From Lolliginicoccus suaedae (GTDB taxonomy: Bacteria > Actinomycetota > Actinomycetes > Mycobacteriales > Mycobacteriaceae), in NCBI RefSeq assembly GCF_008312885.1, contig NZ_VSSO01000002.1, positions 545,846 through 609,845 on the forward strand: DNA of 64,000 bases. The letters run 5' to 3'. The notes under the pieces were generated by a model. That model saw only the letters and a list, made by a program, of their open reading frames with translations. It searched no databases and was not told the DNA's origin. How positions within the stretch are numbered: position 1 is the stretch's first letter; each line of letters starts with the position of its first letter. Position numbers and translations under genes: made by a program. Positions 39,061-51,315 of this stretch are shown here, in pieces.

Positions 39061-40156
39061 GTGGGATGGCCGGGAAACGATCACCGTGCTGGGGCTCGAG
39101 AGCTCCTGCGACGAGACAGGGGTGGGCATCGCGTCGGTGGCGCTGCGCGGCGAGAACGCGGGCACGGTGGCGTTGCTGGCCGATGAGGTGGCATCGAGCG
39201 TGGACGAGCATGCGCGGTTTGGCGGCGTGGTGCCGGAGATCGCCTCGCGCGCGCACCTCGAGGCCGTGGTGCCGACGATGCGGCGGGCGCTGGCGGCCGC
39301 GGGCATCGAGCGCCCCGATGCGGTGGCCGTGACGATCGGGCCAGGGCTCGCTGGCGCGCTGCTCGTGGGGGCAGCCGCGGCGAAGGCGTACGCCGCGGCC
39401 TGGGGCGTGCCCTTCTATGCCATCAATCACCTGGGCGGGCACGTCGCGGTGGATGCGCTGGAGCATGGCCCGCTGCCGCCGTGCGTGGCGCTGCTGGTCT
39501 CGGGCGGGCATACGAGCCTGCTGCATGTGCGCTCGCTCGCGGAGCCGATGGTCGAGCTGGGCTCGACGGTCGATGATGCGGCGGGCGAGGCGTACGACAA
39601 GGTCGCGCGCCTGCTCGGGCTGGGATATCCGGGCGGGCCGGTGGTCGATGAGCTCGCGCGCGGCGGCGATCCGCGGGCGATCATCTTCCCCCGGGGGATG
39701 ACGGGGCCGCGGGATGCGCGGCATGGGTTCTCGTTCTCGGGCCTGAAGACGGCGGTGGCCCGGCATCTTGAGTCGGCGCACCGGCGGGGCGAGCCGATCG
39801 ATCGGGCGGATGTGGCGGCGTCCTTCCAGGAGGCAGTGGCGGACGTGCTGTCTATGAAGCTGGTGCGTGCTGCGCGCGATACCGGCGTGGGCACGGTGGT
39901 CATCAGCGGGGGAGTGGCGGCGAACTCGCGGTTGCGCGCGCTCGCGGAGGAGCGGTGCGCGGCCGCTGGGCTGGAGCTGCGTATTCCGCGGCCGCGGCTG
40001 TGCACGGACAACGGGGCGATGATCGCGTCGCTGGGCGCGCACCTGATCGCGGCGGGGGCGCGGCCGTCGAGCTTGCTGGTGGCGACCGATCCCGCACTGT
40101 CGGTGCAGGTGAGCCAGGTAGCTGGGGTGGGTGCAGGGGCTGCGGCAGCGGGGTAG
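39053..40156 (+). CDS. tsaD: tRNA N6-adenosine threonylcarbamoyltransferase
   Basis: TsaD transfers the threonylcarbamoyl group to A37 of tRNA. The 367-residue product has [11 protein letters not shown] at the start, the metal-binding [10 protein letters not shown] and [10 protein letters not shown], and [11 protein letters not shown]. The ATG at 39053 follows GGAAGGTGG. A GTG at 39044 would add three residues. It overlaps rimI by 8 bases and ends the operon before the groES promoter. Confidence 0.96.
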   Translation: MPEWDGRETITVLGLESSCDETGVGIASVALRGENAGTVALLADEVASSVDEHARFGGVVPEIASRAHLEAVVPTMRRALAAAGIERPDAVAVTIGPGLAGALLVGAAAAKAYAAAWGVPFYAINHLGGHVAVDALEHGPLPPCVALLVSGGHTSLLHVRSLAEPMVELGSTVDDAAGEAYDKVARLLGLGYPGGPVVDELARGGDPRAIIFPRGMTGPRDARHGFSFSGLKTAVARHLESAHRRGEPIDRADVAASFQEAVADVLSMKLVRAARDTGVGTVVISGGVAANSRLRALAEERCAAAGLELRIPRPRLCTDNGAMIASLGAHLIAAGARPSSLLVATDPALSVQVSQVAGVGAGAAAAG

Positions 40157-40212
40157 GGGCTGGTCCTGAGGTGCCGTTCGCTGCAAGCTAACGACATTCA
40201 GCCACGCCTGCC

Positions 40213-40246
40213 TTGAGTGCTAGCACTCTCGTGTATAGAGTGCTAG
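40213..40246 (+). promoter_or_regulatory. groES promoter with CIRCE operator (HrcA site)
   Basis: CTAGCACTC (40220-40228) and GAGTGCTAG (40238-40246) form a perfect 9-9-9 CIRCE element for repressor HrcA. It overlaps a promoter with TTGAGT (40213-40218), a 17-base spacer and TAGAGT (40236-40241). An extra half-site upstream makes GAGTGCTAGCACTC (40215-40228) a second perfect palindrome. groES starts about 120 bases later. Confidence 0.92.
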
Positions 40247-40368
40247 GTGACGCAGAATTGGTCCCGGCACCCGCGACGACGGGGCTCGAAGACGTGTCGC
40301 GAATCGTAGATCGAACCAAGCTGCCCGCAACGGGCGGGCATCACACCCAATAACGTGGAGGGTTCAAC

Positions 40369-40671
40369 GTGGCGAGCGTGAACATCAAGCCGCTCGAGGA
40401 CAAGATCCTCGTCCAGACGAACGAGGCGGAGACCACTACTGCTTCTGGTCTGGTCATCCCAGACACCGCCAAGGAGAAGCCTCAGGAAGGCACCGTCATC
40501 GCAGTCGGCCCCGGCCGCTGGGACGATGCGGGCGCCAAGCGCATCCCGCTGGATGTGCAGGAAGGCGATGTCGTCATCTACAGCAAGTACGGTGGCACCG
40601 AGATCAAGTACGCCGGCGAGGAGTACCTCATCCTCTCGGCCCGCGACATCCTCGCTGTCGTCTCCAAGTGA
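40369..40671 (+). CDS. groES: Co-chaperonin GroES
   Basis: GroES caps the GroEL folding chamber. It has 100 residues, starting with GTG ([15 protein letters not shown]) after GGAGGG. The mobile loop is near [16 protein letters not shown]. The regulatory region upstream holds CIRCE, so it is heat-inducible through HrcA. Confidence 0.98.
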   Translation: MASVNIKPLEDKILVQTNEAETTTASGLVIPDTAKEKPQEGTVIAVGPGRWDDAGAKRIPLDVQEGDVVIYSKYGGTEIKYAGEEYLILSARDILAVVSK

Positions 40672-40700
40672 CGCGTTCACTGTAGATGTGACCCCCTTGT

Positions 40701-40757
40701 GCGAGCCCCGGAGGCGAGGCCAGTCAGGCCCTGGCCACCGGGGCTTCGCATTTTCCC
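40701..40757 (+). terminator. Attenuator between groES and groEL1
   Basis: A nested hairpin with outer stem GCGAGCCCCGG (from 40701) pairing with CCGGGGCTTCGC (40738-40749), one bulge, and inner stem GGCCAG/CTGGCC, followed by ATTTT. It fills the 153-base gap and would lower groEL1 relative to groES. Confidence 0.75.
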
Positions 40758-40806
40758 GAGTGCTGGCGGGCGCGGGCACCGTGCCGACGCGCAGCTGGCC
40801 AGTTGA

Positions 40807-42435
<1,629 letters not shown>

Positions 42436-42493
42436 TCCCGGGCACTGATCCCCGGCACTGATCCCTGGGGCAGCATGGCTCGGAATAGAGCAC

Positions 42494-42530
42494 AGGGTGC
42501 CAGCACCGTACGAGGTGCTGGCACCCTTGT
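42494..42530. terminator. Bidirectional terminator between groEL1 and whiB3
   Basis: A 14-bp perfect stem (42494-42507 with 42514-42527), 6-base loop, TTGT after it. It lies between two convergent genes and would stop both. Confidence 0.88.
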
Positions 42531-42548
42531 TGCTGGGTAGGGCCGGTG

Positions 42549-42842
42549 CTACGCGATGTTGCGGGACTGCTTCATCCTCAGGTGATGCAGCCGCTCCGAC
42601 TCGGACATGCCGCCCCAGATCCCATAGGGCTCCCCGACGGACAGCGCGTGCTCCCGGCATTGCGCGAGCACGGGGCACCGGTAGCACAGCGCCTTGGCAC
42701 GGAGCTCGCGCTCGTGCCGCGCGCGCCCGCGCTCCCCATCGGGGTGGAAGAAGACCGACGAGTCCACCCCGCGGCAGAGGCCGTGCCGCTGCCAATCCCA
42801 ATGATCGACGATCGGCCCGGGGAGCTGGTGGGGCTGCGGCAT
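42549..42842 (-). CDS. whiB3: Redox-sensing regulator WhiB3
   Basis: WhiB proteins hold a [4Fe-4S] cluster and act with the primary sigma factor. The 97-residue product has the four cluster Cys at 23, 53, 56 and 62, the turn GIWGG (74-78) and a basic C-terminus. The N-terminus MPQPHQLPGPIVDHW closely matches M. tuberculosis WhiB3. The ATG at 42842 follows AGGAGAAGAG; upstream frame to 42947 is leader. WhiB3 links redox state to lipid synthesis in mycobacteria. Confidence 0.95.
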   Translation of the reverse strand: MPQPHQLPGPIVDHWDWQRHGLCRGVDSSVFFHPDGERGRARHERELRAKALCYRCPVLAQCREHALSVGEPYGIWGGMSESERLHHLRMKQSRNIA

Positions 42843-43290
42843 CTCTTCTCCTTTGTCCTGCATGTCCGAATTACGATCGGAAAGAATTCCCCGGCTAGCG
42901 GGCAAGAATATTTTGGGGTCAACCAGGCAACACCTTATGCGTTGCAAAGAAAAACCGTCAACCCTCCGGATCGGCTTGCGTGATCAATGCTGGCGCGCCT
43001 CGCTGGGGCGGTCATGGATCGCGCATCGTCCCTTGCCGCGCGTGGCCGGACTCTAGCATGTATCCCCAGTTCAAACGTGTAATATGTGACTGGCACCGCA
43101 CCGGTTTCGGGTGAAGGCGTGGGCGGGGCGCCGGAGGGGGCGAAAAACGTTTGACCAAAATCACATGCCGCTTGGATGATTCAACCATTGCAATAGTTTC
43201 ATCTAGTTTAAAATTTGTTGACCATAGTGTGAACGGGTGACGCGGGATGCGACTTGTCGGAGCATCCGAATGCCCGGTAAGGAGCGATGC
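42843..43290. promoter_or_regulatory. Long divergent region between whiB3 and Rv3415c-like gene
   Basis: These 448 bases are the most AT-rich part of the window and hold no gene. TTGACC occurs at 43151 and again at 43218, each without a convincing -10. Poly-A stretches occur near 42951 and 43144. It probably contains the whiB3 leader and several promoters. Confidence 0.5.
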
Positions 43291-44067
43291 ATGGAGCTGC
43301 TCGACGCATGGGCGCGGGCCGTCGAGCTCGGGGCCAGTGGGCACTACGCCGCGGCCCGGGGGCTGCTCGAGGACATCGAGCGCGCGACCACACCGTCCCC
43401 AGCCCTGCCCGAGGGGCTAGCGGCGCGCTCGCTCGCCCTGAGCACGGCCGCATCGCTCGATCGCCAGCTCGGCCACTACCGGCGCGCGGCGATCCGGGAC
43501 GGGGCCGCGGCGCGGATCGCGATGACCGCGCAGCGCGATGCACGCCTGGTGGCCGGTGCTGATCTCGCTGGCGAGGCCTGGTGCGACGCGATGACCGGGC
43601 TCGCGGCGGACATGCTCGGATCCTTCCGGATGAGCACCGTGGACGCCTTGCTCGGTCGCGTGCGGCAGCGACTGGACGGAGCCCCGGCCGGGGCGCTCTG
43701 GCGGCAGCGCGTGCGGCTCTCCTGGGTCCAGGCCGAGCGGGCGCTGTTCTCCGGAGCCGGGGCATCCGTGGTCAACGTCGCGCGCGATGCGGCCCGGGGC
43801 TCGGTGGAGGCCGGATCGGAGCGGCATCGCATCAAGTCCGAGCTCATCCTGGCCGCGGCGCTCGGCGCGGACGGGCAGGCGGGGGAGTCGCTCGAGCTCG
43901 CTGCACGATGCCATCGGGATGCCTCGGCCGCTGGGCTGCTGCCGCTTGCCTGGGCCTCCGCGATGCTGCTGACGAGCGATCCGTCCCCTGAGCGGTCACG
44001 ATGGTGGCAGGGGCGTGCCGCGGAGTGGAAGCGGACGATAGAGCTGAGAGGCGGGTGGTTCGCATGA
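43291..44067 (+). CDS. Helical hypothetical protein, Rv3415c-like
   Basis: A 258-residue, Ala-rich, all-helical protein resembling a degenerate TPR array (repeating pattern of paired helices, e.g. MELLDAWARAVELGASGHYAAARGLL cut by gaps). No membrane segment or enzyme motif. The ATG at 43291 follows AAGGAG. Position between whiB3 and sigD matches Rv3415c. Function unknown; a regulatory scaffold is possible. Confidence 0.75.
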   Translation: MELLDAWARAVELGASGHYAAARGLLEDIERATTPSPALPEGLAARSLALSTAASLDRQLGHYRRAAIRDGAAARIAMTAQRDARLVAGADLAGEAWCDAMTGLAADMLGSFRMSTVDALLGRVRQRLDGAPAGALWRQRVRLSWVQAERALFSGAGASVVNVARDAARGSVEAGSERHRIKSELILAAALGADGQAGESLELAARCHRDASAAGLLPLAWASAMLLTSDPSPERSRWWQGRAAEWKRTIELRGGWFA

Positions 44068-44170
44068 ACGGACTGCAGTTGAGCTACCGGGAGCTCGTTG
44101 TCGGCGGCTGCCGGTATTGTCGTATGGATACCAATAACATGCTGGCAACCCAAGGGTGCGACCTCGACGT

Positions 44171-44848
44171 ATGACTGAAGCACACAAGCTGGTCCCCAGC
44201 GGGGACAGACCTGGAGAGGGTGCGCGCGATTCGGGGGACTCGCGTGTAACACCTGCTCCTCATCATGCGATGAAACTGACAGATGAGGAGCTCACGCTTG
44301 CCGTCGCTGCAGCCAGCCAGGGCGACAGGAAGGCTCTCTCGACTGTTCTGGAAACGATCCGCCCCCCGGTGTTCCGTTATTGCCGGGCCCGGATCGGATT
44401 GGGAGAGCGCGGAAACGTATCCGCCGACGATGTGGCTCAGGAGGTGTGCATGGCCGTCATGACAGCCCTTCCCCGGTATCGGGACCAGGGGCGACCATTC
44501 ATGTCGTTCGTCTATGGCATCGCCGCCCACAAGGTCGCGGATGCGCATCGCGGAACAGCGCGGAACCGGCAGGACCCGACAGCCGATATGCCGGATTTCG
44601 CCTCGTCCGCGCAGGGCCCCGAGGACCACGCGTTGCTCGGTGAATCCTCCCGACGGGTTCAGGAGCTGCTGGGCTCCCTCTCTCCGGAGCAGCGGGAAAT
44701 CCTCATCCTCCGCGTCATCGAGGGCGTTTCTGCCGCCGAGGCCGCGGAGATCGTAGGAAGCACTGCGGGCGCCGTGCGCGTGGCACAGCACCGTGCTCTG
44801 GCAAAGCTGAAGAAATCAATGGGGAGAGTAGGTGACATCGATGGCTAG
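44171..44848 (+). CDS. sigD: ECF sigma factor SigD
   Basis: An ECF sigma factor of 225 residues. Region 2 contains SADDVAQEVCMAVMTALPRYRD and FVYGIAAHKVADAHRG; region 4 contains LSPEQREILILRVIEGVSAAEAAEIVGST and ends in KLKKSMG. The ATG at 44171 leaves about 33 poorly conserved N-terminal residues; an ATG at 44270 is an alternative. It overlaps the anti-sigma gene by 8 bases, matching the M. tuberculosis sigD-rsdA pair. Confidence 0.94.
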   Translation: MTEAHKLVPSGDRPGEGARDSGDSRVTPAPHHAMKLTDEELTLAVAAASQGDRKALSTVLETIRPPVFRYCRARIGLGERGNVSADDVAQEVCMAVMTALPRYRDQGRPFMSFVYGIAAHKVADAHRGTARNRQDPTADMPDFASSAQGPEDHALLGESSRRVQELLGSLSPEQREILILRVIEGVSAAEAAEIVGSTAGAVRVAQHRALAKLKKSMGRVGDIDG

Positions 44849-46100
44849 GCGCAATGACGACGGCGAGACCGGCGACCGCGTCGGCCGCGATCCAGAGGAC
44901 CTGTCGCAGGGGGCTGGCGAGGGCGGGGAAGCATCGATGCCTGATATCGGCGAGCTGCTCGCTGACGACGCGTTCCTCGATGCGCTAGCGCGTGGCATCG
45001 AGCAGGACGCTGATTCAGAGGAAACCGCTGCGCTCGCGGGCCTTCTCGGGGACTGGCGGAACGACATCATGTCGGCACCACTTCCGCCTGCCCCGTCGCT
45101 CGACGAGGTCGAGGCCGCGATGCAACGAGCAGCGGCCCCGGCGACAGTGGCCTCGATCCGGCCCGGCCAGGGCGGAGGCAATCGGCGCAACCGGTGGCTC
45201 ACTTCGGTCGCGGGCGTCGCCGCAGCCGCGGCAGTGGTCCTCGGAGGCCTTGCCGTGGTGTCGCAGAACGCGCAGCCCGGGGATCCGCTCTGGGGCTTCC
45301 GGCAGCAGATCCATGGCTCGAGCGAGACCACGGTGATGGTCGCGGGCCTGTGGGACGAGCTCCAGCAGGCCGAGCGCGCGCTCGAATCCGGAGACGTGGC
45401 ACAGGTGCAACGCATCCTGAGCGAGGTAGCACCACGGATAGGCCAGCTCCAAGGATCGGACCAGGACACTCTGAGCAGCAAGTTCCAGCAGCTCAGCGAG
45501 GACCTCCAGCAGAACCCGGGCAATCTCGACCAAGTGCTCGACATGCCGCGTCCCGCTGTTCCTGGAGCGACCTCGGACGAGGAGACCAGCGAGCCGCCAC
45601 TGGGGCAGTTGCCAACCGAAGCCGTGATCCCGGGCCTGCCAACCGATCTGCCCGCTGGCTTCCCGACGGAGTTGCCTACTGGGGTGCCTACTGGGGTGCC
45701 GCTGCCGGATTTTACCGTTGACCCGGAGATCCTCTCGAACTTCCCCTGGTATCCGGGCGCGGATGCCTCGGCGACGGAGGGTGCGAGCCAGCCGCCGGCT
45801 ACCACGACGACCGGGCAGGGCGGAACGAGCACTGCGCCGACGACAACGGGATCCTCTTCCACCACGACCGGGGGGACCTCAACGACAACGGGAGCCAGTT
45901 CGGCGCCGAGCACTACCACCAGTGCTCGCCCCACGTCGCCCCGTGCCTCTGCCACCACCGCCGCGGCACCGGTCCCCGAGGAGACCCAGGAAAAGCTCGA
46001 CGATGTGACCACCTCGACCAGCAATGCTGGCATCGAGGGATCCGAGGACCAAGCCACCACATCCGGCTCCTCGGATGCTTCCGGCCCCTCCGACTCGTAG
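44841..46100 (+). CDS. rsdA: Anti-sigma-D factor RsdA
   Basis: RsdA holds SigD at the membrane until regulated proteolysis releases it. The 419-residue product has the SigD-binding segment at about residues 29-75 (LADDAFLDALARGI), one membrane helix at about 120-141 (SVAGVAAAAAVVLGGLAVV), a periplasmic helical region and a very long Thr/Ser/Pro-rich tail (residues 235-419), much longer than in M. tuberculosis RsdA. A GTG at 44832 is an alternative start with a better ribosome-binding site. No zinc motif is seen, as expected for RsdA. Confidence 0.9.
   Translation: MARRNDDGETGDRVGRDPEDLSQGAGEGGEASMPDIGELLADDAFLDALARGIEQDADSEETAALAGLLGDWRNDIMSAPLPPAPSLDEVEAAMQRAAAPATVASIRPGQGGGNRRNRWLTSVAGVAAAAAVVLGGLAVVSQNAQPGDPLWGFRQQIHGSSETTVMVAGLWDELQQAERALESGDVAQVQRILSEVAPRIGQLQGSDQDTLSSKFQQLSEDLQQNPGNLDQVLDMPRPAVPGATSDEETSEPPLGQLPTEAVIPGLPTDLPAGFPTELPTGVPTGVPLPDFTVDPEILSNFPWYPGADASATEGASQPPATTTTGQGGTSTAPTTTGSSSTTTGGTSTTTGASSAPSTTTSARPTSPRASATTAAAPVPEETQEKLDDVTTSTSNAGIEGSEDQATTSGSSDASGPSDS
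45674..45697 (+). repeat. 12-bp tandem repeat in rsdA
   Basis: Two perfect copies of GCCTACTGGGGT encode Pro-Thr-Gly-Val repeats in the extracellular tail of RsdA. Codon use (TAC/ACT, GGG) differs from the flanking copies, suggesting recent duplication. Confidence 0.8.
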
Positions 46101-46116
46101 CGGCTCGGATGGACAA

Positions 46117-46161
46117 GAATGCGGCCCCTGCCCGGATCGATCCTGGGTAGGGGCCGCATTC
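46117..46161. terminator. Terminator after rsdA
   Basis: A 17-bp stem (46117-46133 with 46145-46161) with one G-T wobble and an 11-base loop. It begins 16 bases after the rsdA stop and also faces the convergent gene at 46282. Confidence 0.75.
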
Positions 46162-46281
46162 GCATGCTGCAGGGAGAAAGCTAGGCATCGCACGAGCGGG
46201 TCATGCAGTACCGCCCGCGGCAGCAACCAGGCGTCGGGGGCGCGGTCATTCGGGCCGCTGTGAGGGCTGCATGCCGCCGGA

Positions 46282-46716
46282 TCACATGTCGCTGCCGCCC
46301 TGGATCCAGGAACGATAGATCCCGCGATGCTGGGGCGACACGTCGCTCATCACGCCATCCGCGTAGCCCCGGCAGTAGTCCCACGTGACATAGGCGTCCG
46401 GGTTCGGATCGAACGCGGGCTCGTGGGGGCGCACGGTTCCATCCTCGAGCAGCTGCAGGAGGTTCGCGCGCAGCATGTCCCAGTCGTGGAAGTGATCCCG
46501 CTGGCAGTCCTCGCACAGCACGACCAGCCCGCGTATGCTGCGATGGGCCAGCAAGGCCTCATACACGGCGAGATCCTGCAGGTCCTCCTCGATGGCCATG
46601 CGTTCGTGCGGGTCGAGTGGCTGCCCCGGCTCCAGGGAGTCGAGGGCCGAAGCAGGGTCCTGCGGATCGTCAGCGAACGGATCCGGCGGTAAACCAGGTG
46701 GTAGATGATCGCGCAC
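46282..46716 (-). CDS. DUF5319 family protein, Rv3412-like
   Basis: A 144-residue acidic protein. MRDHLPPGLPPDPFADDP and AVYEALLAHRSIRGLVVLCEDC are conserved in the Rv3412 family. CxxC (CEDC), a following HFHDWD and a single Cys in DYCRGYADG could bind a metal. The start is GTG at 46716 with GGTAGGA upstream; the longer frame to 46800 is not conserved. It sits between rsdA and guaB2, as in M. tuberculosis. Function unknown. Confidence 0.85.
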   Translation of the reverse strand: MRDHLPPGLPPDPFADDPQDPASALDSLEPGQPLDPHERMAIEEDLQDLAVYEALLAHRSIRGLVVLCEDCQRDHFHDWDMLRANLLQLLEDGTVRPHEPAFDPNPDAYVTWDYCRGYADGVMSDVSPQHRGIYRSWIQGGSDM

Positions 46717-48620
<1,904 letters not shown>

Positions 48621-48733
48621 AGCATCCACCGGGCCACTGGGTCGCTGCGACTCCGCGGCGGAACGGCCATGAGGGCGCAGCACACCGAGCAGCTCGGGCA
48701 TCGAGCAGGGACACAGCAGAGAAGGGAACGCGG

Positions 48734-49867
48734 GTGCAGGACCACGTAGAGATCGGCATGGGGCGTTCCGCGCGACGTACCTACGAGCTCGCGGACATCA
48801 ACATCGTCCCCTCCCGCCGGACCCGGTCCGCCAAGGAGGTGTCCACGGCCTGGCAGCTCGATGCCTACAAGTTCGAGATGCCGGTGCTCGCGCACCCGAC
48901 CGATGCCGTGGTCTCGCCCAGCATGGCGATCGAGCTGGGCAAGCGCGGCGGCCTGGGCGTGCTCAACGCCGAGGGCCTGTGGGGGCGCCACGCGGATGTC
49001 GAGGCTCGGCTCACCGAGGTTGTTGGCCTCGCTGATGATGAGGTGCATCCGACCGAGGCGATCCGCAAGCTCCAGGAGCTGCACGCCGCGCCCATCAAGA
49101 CGGGGCTGCTGGGCGCAGCGATCGCGCAGGTCCGCGATGCCGGTGTCACCACCGCGGTGCGGGTGAGCCCGCAGAACGCCCGGTGGCTGACGCCCGTGCT
49201 GCTCGAGGCCGGTATCGACCTCCTCGTCATCCAGGGCACGATCATCTCGGCCGAGCATGTCTCCAACAACGAGCCTCTGAACCTGAAGCGGTTCATCGCC
49301 GAGCTCGATGTCCCCGTCGTCGCCGGTGGTGTCAGTGACCATCGCACTGCCCTGCACCTGATGCGCACTGGTGCTGCTGGCGTGATCGTGGGCTACGGCG
49401 CGTCCGCGGCGACCACCACGCGCGAGGTCCTCGGGATCGGTGTGCCGATGGCGACCGCGATCGCGGATGCCGCAGCAGCCCGTCGCGAGTACCTCGACGA
49501 GACCGGTGGCCGCTATGTGCATGTCATCGCGGACGGTGACCTGCATTCCTCCAGCGACGTCGCCAAGGCCATCGGGTGCGGCGCGGACGCTGTCGCGCTG
49601 GGCTCGCTGCTCGCGGCGGCGCGCGAGGCACCTGGCATGGGCTGGTACTGGCCTTCCGTGGCGGCCCATCCCTCGATGCCGCGCGGAACCATTGCTCGCT
49701 TCTACGACAAGGACGAGCAAGCGCCTCTCGACAATGTGCTCAATGGTCCCTCGCATGATCCCTTTGGCTCCACCAACATCGTTGGTGGCCTGCGGCGGGC
49801 GATGGCCAAGGCTGGGTACTCGGACCTCAAGGAGTTCCAGAAGGTCGGGCTGTCCGTCCGGGGGTGA
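48734..49867 (+). CDS. guaB3: GuaB3 family IMP dehydrogenase-related protein
   Basis: A 377-residue member of the GuaB3 family without CBS domains. It starts with GTG (MQDHVEIGMGRSARRTYELADINIVPSRRTRSA). The barrel segments are intact, but the classical Cys loop of IMP dehydrogenase is absent. In several bacteria GuaB3 acts as a GMP reductase; here this is only likely. It lies 113 bases after guaB2, probably in the same operon. Confidence 0.92.
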   Translation: MQDHVEIGMGRSARRTYELADINIVPSRRTRSAKEVSTAWQLDAYKFEMPVLAHPTDAVVSPSMAIELGKRGGLGVLNAEGLWGRHADVEARLTEVVGLADDEVHPTEAIRKLQELHAAPIKTGLLGAAIAQVRDAGVTTAVRVSPQNARWLTPVLLEAGIDLLVIQGTIISAEHVSNNEPLNLKRFIAELDVPVVAGGVSDHRTALHLMRTGAAGVIVGYGASAATTTREVLGIGVPMATAIADAAAARREYLDETGGRYVHVIADGDLHSSSDVAKAIGCGADAVALGSLLAAAREAPGMGWYWPSVAAHPSMPRGTIARFYDKDEQAPLDNVLNGPSHDPFGSTNIVGGLRRAMAKAGYSDLKEFQKVGLSVRG

Positions 49868-50020
49868 TCCGGTCGGCCGAGCGGCGCGCGATCACCGGAC
49901 CAGCGAGCGCACGGGCAATGGTGCAAACCGGCCGAGCTGCGGCGAGTTCGTACTGGCAAAGGTGGCAGGGAGTACGCTGGCCTGTGGAGAGCTTTTCCGC
50001 AACCCTTCGGGGGGAGATCA

Positions 50021-50467
50021 TTGATCGCGAAAAAAACCACCACCGCGCCCGAGGGCGTTTCCGTCGATATCGCGATACGTGCTGATATCCACTATCTCCC
50101 TGTCTTCCGGGAGATAGTCAAGTCTGTCGGCAAGGCCTCGGGGCTCGTCACGGATGACATCGATGATATGCAGCTCGCCGTGGATGAGATCGCCACCACT
50201 CTCATCGAGATCGCCGCAACGGGTTCCGAGGTGACGTGCTCCATCGAGGACAATGGGGCCGCGCTCTGCGTGACCATGACCGCGGAGTGCGCTGCAGCGC
50301 CGTTGCCGCGGACCAATAGCTTCCGCTGGCATGTGGTGCGCACCCTCGCTGATGACCTGGATTGGCACCAGGATGCTCACATGGAGAACCACGGGCGCCG
50401 CAACGGCAAGTGCCCGTCTACCACCGTCCAGGTCGTGAAGCGAAAGGCCTTACCTGTCGGTGAGTGA
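50021..50467 (+). CDS. RsbW-like anti-sigma factor (GHKL fold)
   Basis: A 148-residue GHKL/HATPase-type protein, expected to bind the sigma factor encoded next to it. The start is TTG at 50021 after GGGGGGAGA. The N-box region reads QLAVDEIATTLIE: Glu56 is present, but Thr60 replaces the Mg-binding Asn of RsbW/SpoIIAB kinases. The G1/G2 boxes are also weak (IEDNGA). It may bind sigma without phosphorylating a STAS partner. It overlaps sigF by 8 bases. Confidence 0.85.
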   Translation: MIAKKTTTAPEGVSVDIAIRADIHYLPVFREIVKSVGKASGLVTDDIDDMQLAVDEIATTLIEIAATGSEVTCSIEDNGAALCVTMTAECAAAPLPRTNSFRWHVVRTLADDLDWHQDAHMENHGRRNGKCPSTTVQVVKRKALPVGE

Positions 50468-51221
50468 CTCCGAGTATTCCGATGTCCCGCGGCTTATCGC
50501 CCGGTTGCGAAATATGGATAGCGATGAGGAGCAGGCGATAGCGCTCCGCGAGGAGGCGATCTCTCGCTGCGCCCCGCTGGCGGAGCACATCTCGCAGCGC
50601 TTCGCCCACCGCGGCGAGCCCATCGACGACCTCAGGCAGGTCGCACTGGTCGGATTGATCCATGCCGTCGATCGCTTCGACCCGTCCGTCGGTGCAGATT
50701 TCCTCGCGTTCGCCGTGCCGACCATCATGGGCGAGGTGCGGCGGCACTTCCGCGATACCCGGTGGGCCGTACGGATGCCGCGGCGCCTCCAGGAGGCCCA
50801 TCTCGCCATCGGCTCGGCCACCTCCGAGCTCGTGCAGCAGCTCGGGCGCGAGCCGACCCAGGCCGAGATCGCCGAGGCTCTCGATCTCACCGTCAGCGAG
50901 GTCGAGCAGGGGCAGCTCGCGGGCCGGGCATTCGTGGCCCAGTCCGCCGATGCGGGGAACGGACAGGTCGACGATGATCGGTCCCTTTTCGATACTGTCG
51001 GTTCCATCGATACCGACCTCGAGCAGTTCGAGGAACACGAGGCGCTGCAAGCGGCGCTCGAGGAGCTTCCCGCCCGGGAGCGCAGCATCATCATCATGCG
51101 CTTCTTCGGCAACAAGACGCAGGCCCAGATCGCCGAGCATCTCGGTATCTCGCAGATGCACGTGTCGCGGCTGCTCGCGCGCACCCTCGGCCAGATGCGC
51201 AGCCGCATGATCGGCGACTAG
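50460..51221 (+). CDS. sigF: SigF/SigB-family alternative sigma factor
   Basis: A 253-residue group 3 sigma factor. Region 2 has DLRQVALVGLIHAVDRFDP and FLAFAVPTIMGEVRRHFRD; region 3 has LGREPTQAEIAEAL; region 4 has LPARERSIIIMRFFGNKTQAQIAEHLGISQMHVSRLL, all typical of SigB/F/G. The start is GTG within the rsbW-like gene. This family reads GTTT-N15/16-GGGTA promoters, and several such sites lie in the next 10 kb. M. tuberculosis sigF is at another locus. Confidence 0.93.
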   Translation: MSDSEYSDVPRLIARLRNMDSDEEQAIALREEAISRCAPLAEHISQRFAHRGEPIDDLRQVALVGLIHAVDRFDPSVGADFLAFAVPTIMGEVRRHFRDTRWAVRMPRRLQEAHLAIGSATSELVQQLGREPTQAEIAEALDLTVSEVEQGQLAGRAFVAQSADAGNGQVDDDRSLFDTVGSIDTDLEQFEEHEALQAALEELPARERSIIIMRFFGNKTQAQIAEHLGISQMHVSRLLARTLGQMRSRMIGD

Positions 51222-51249
51222 CCCGGCCTGCCGGGCGCACCATCCCAAC

Positions 51250-51274
51250 GTTTCGCGGCCCCGTTAAGGGGTAT
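51250..51274 (+). promoter_or_regulatory. SigF-type promoter before methyltransferase-CDGSH operon
   Basis: GTTT (51250-51253), a 15-base spacer and GGGTAT (51269-51274) match the SigF/SigB consensus fully. It lies directly downstream of sigF and 42 bases before the methyltransferase start. Confidence 0.8.
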
Positions 51275-51315
51275 CCGGTACGTGATCCGATCACGCGCGA
51301 CACGGGAGGTGCAGG

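Noticed and set aside
42843-43290. Possible small RNA or tRNA in the AT-rich region upstream of whiB3
   Set aside because: No cloverleaf, no strong hairpin with T-run and no paired promoter were found; kept only as a regulatory region.
49868-50020. Autoregulatory SigF promoter before the RsbW-like gene
   Set aside because: GTTC and GGGAGTAC occur near 49946-49974, but spacing and an extra base break the consensus.
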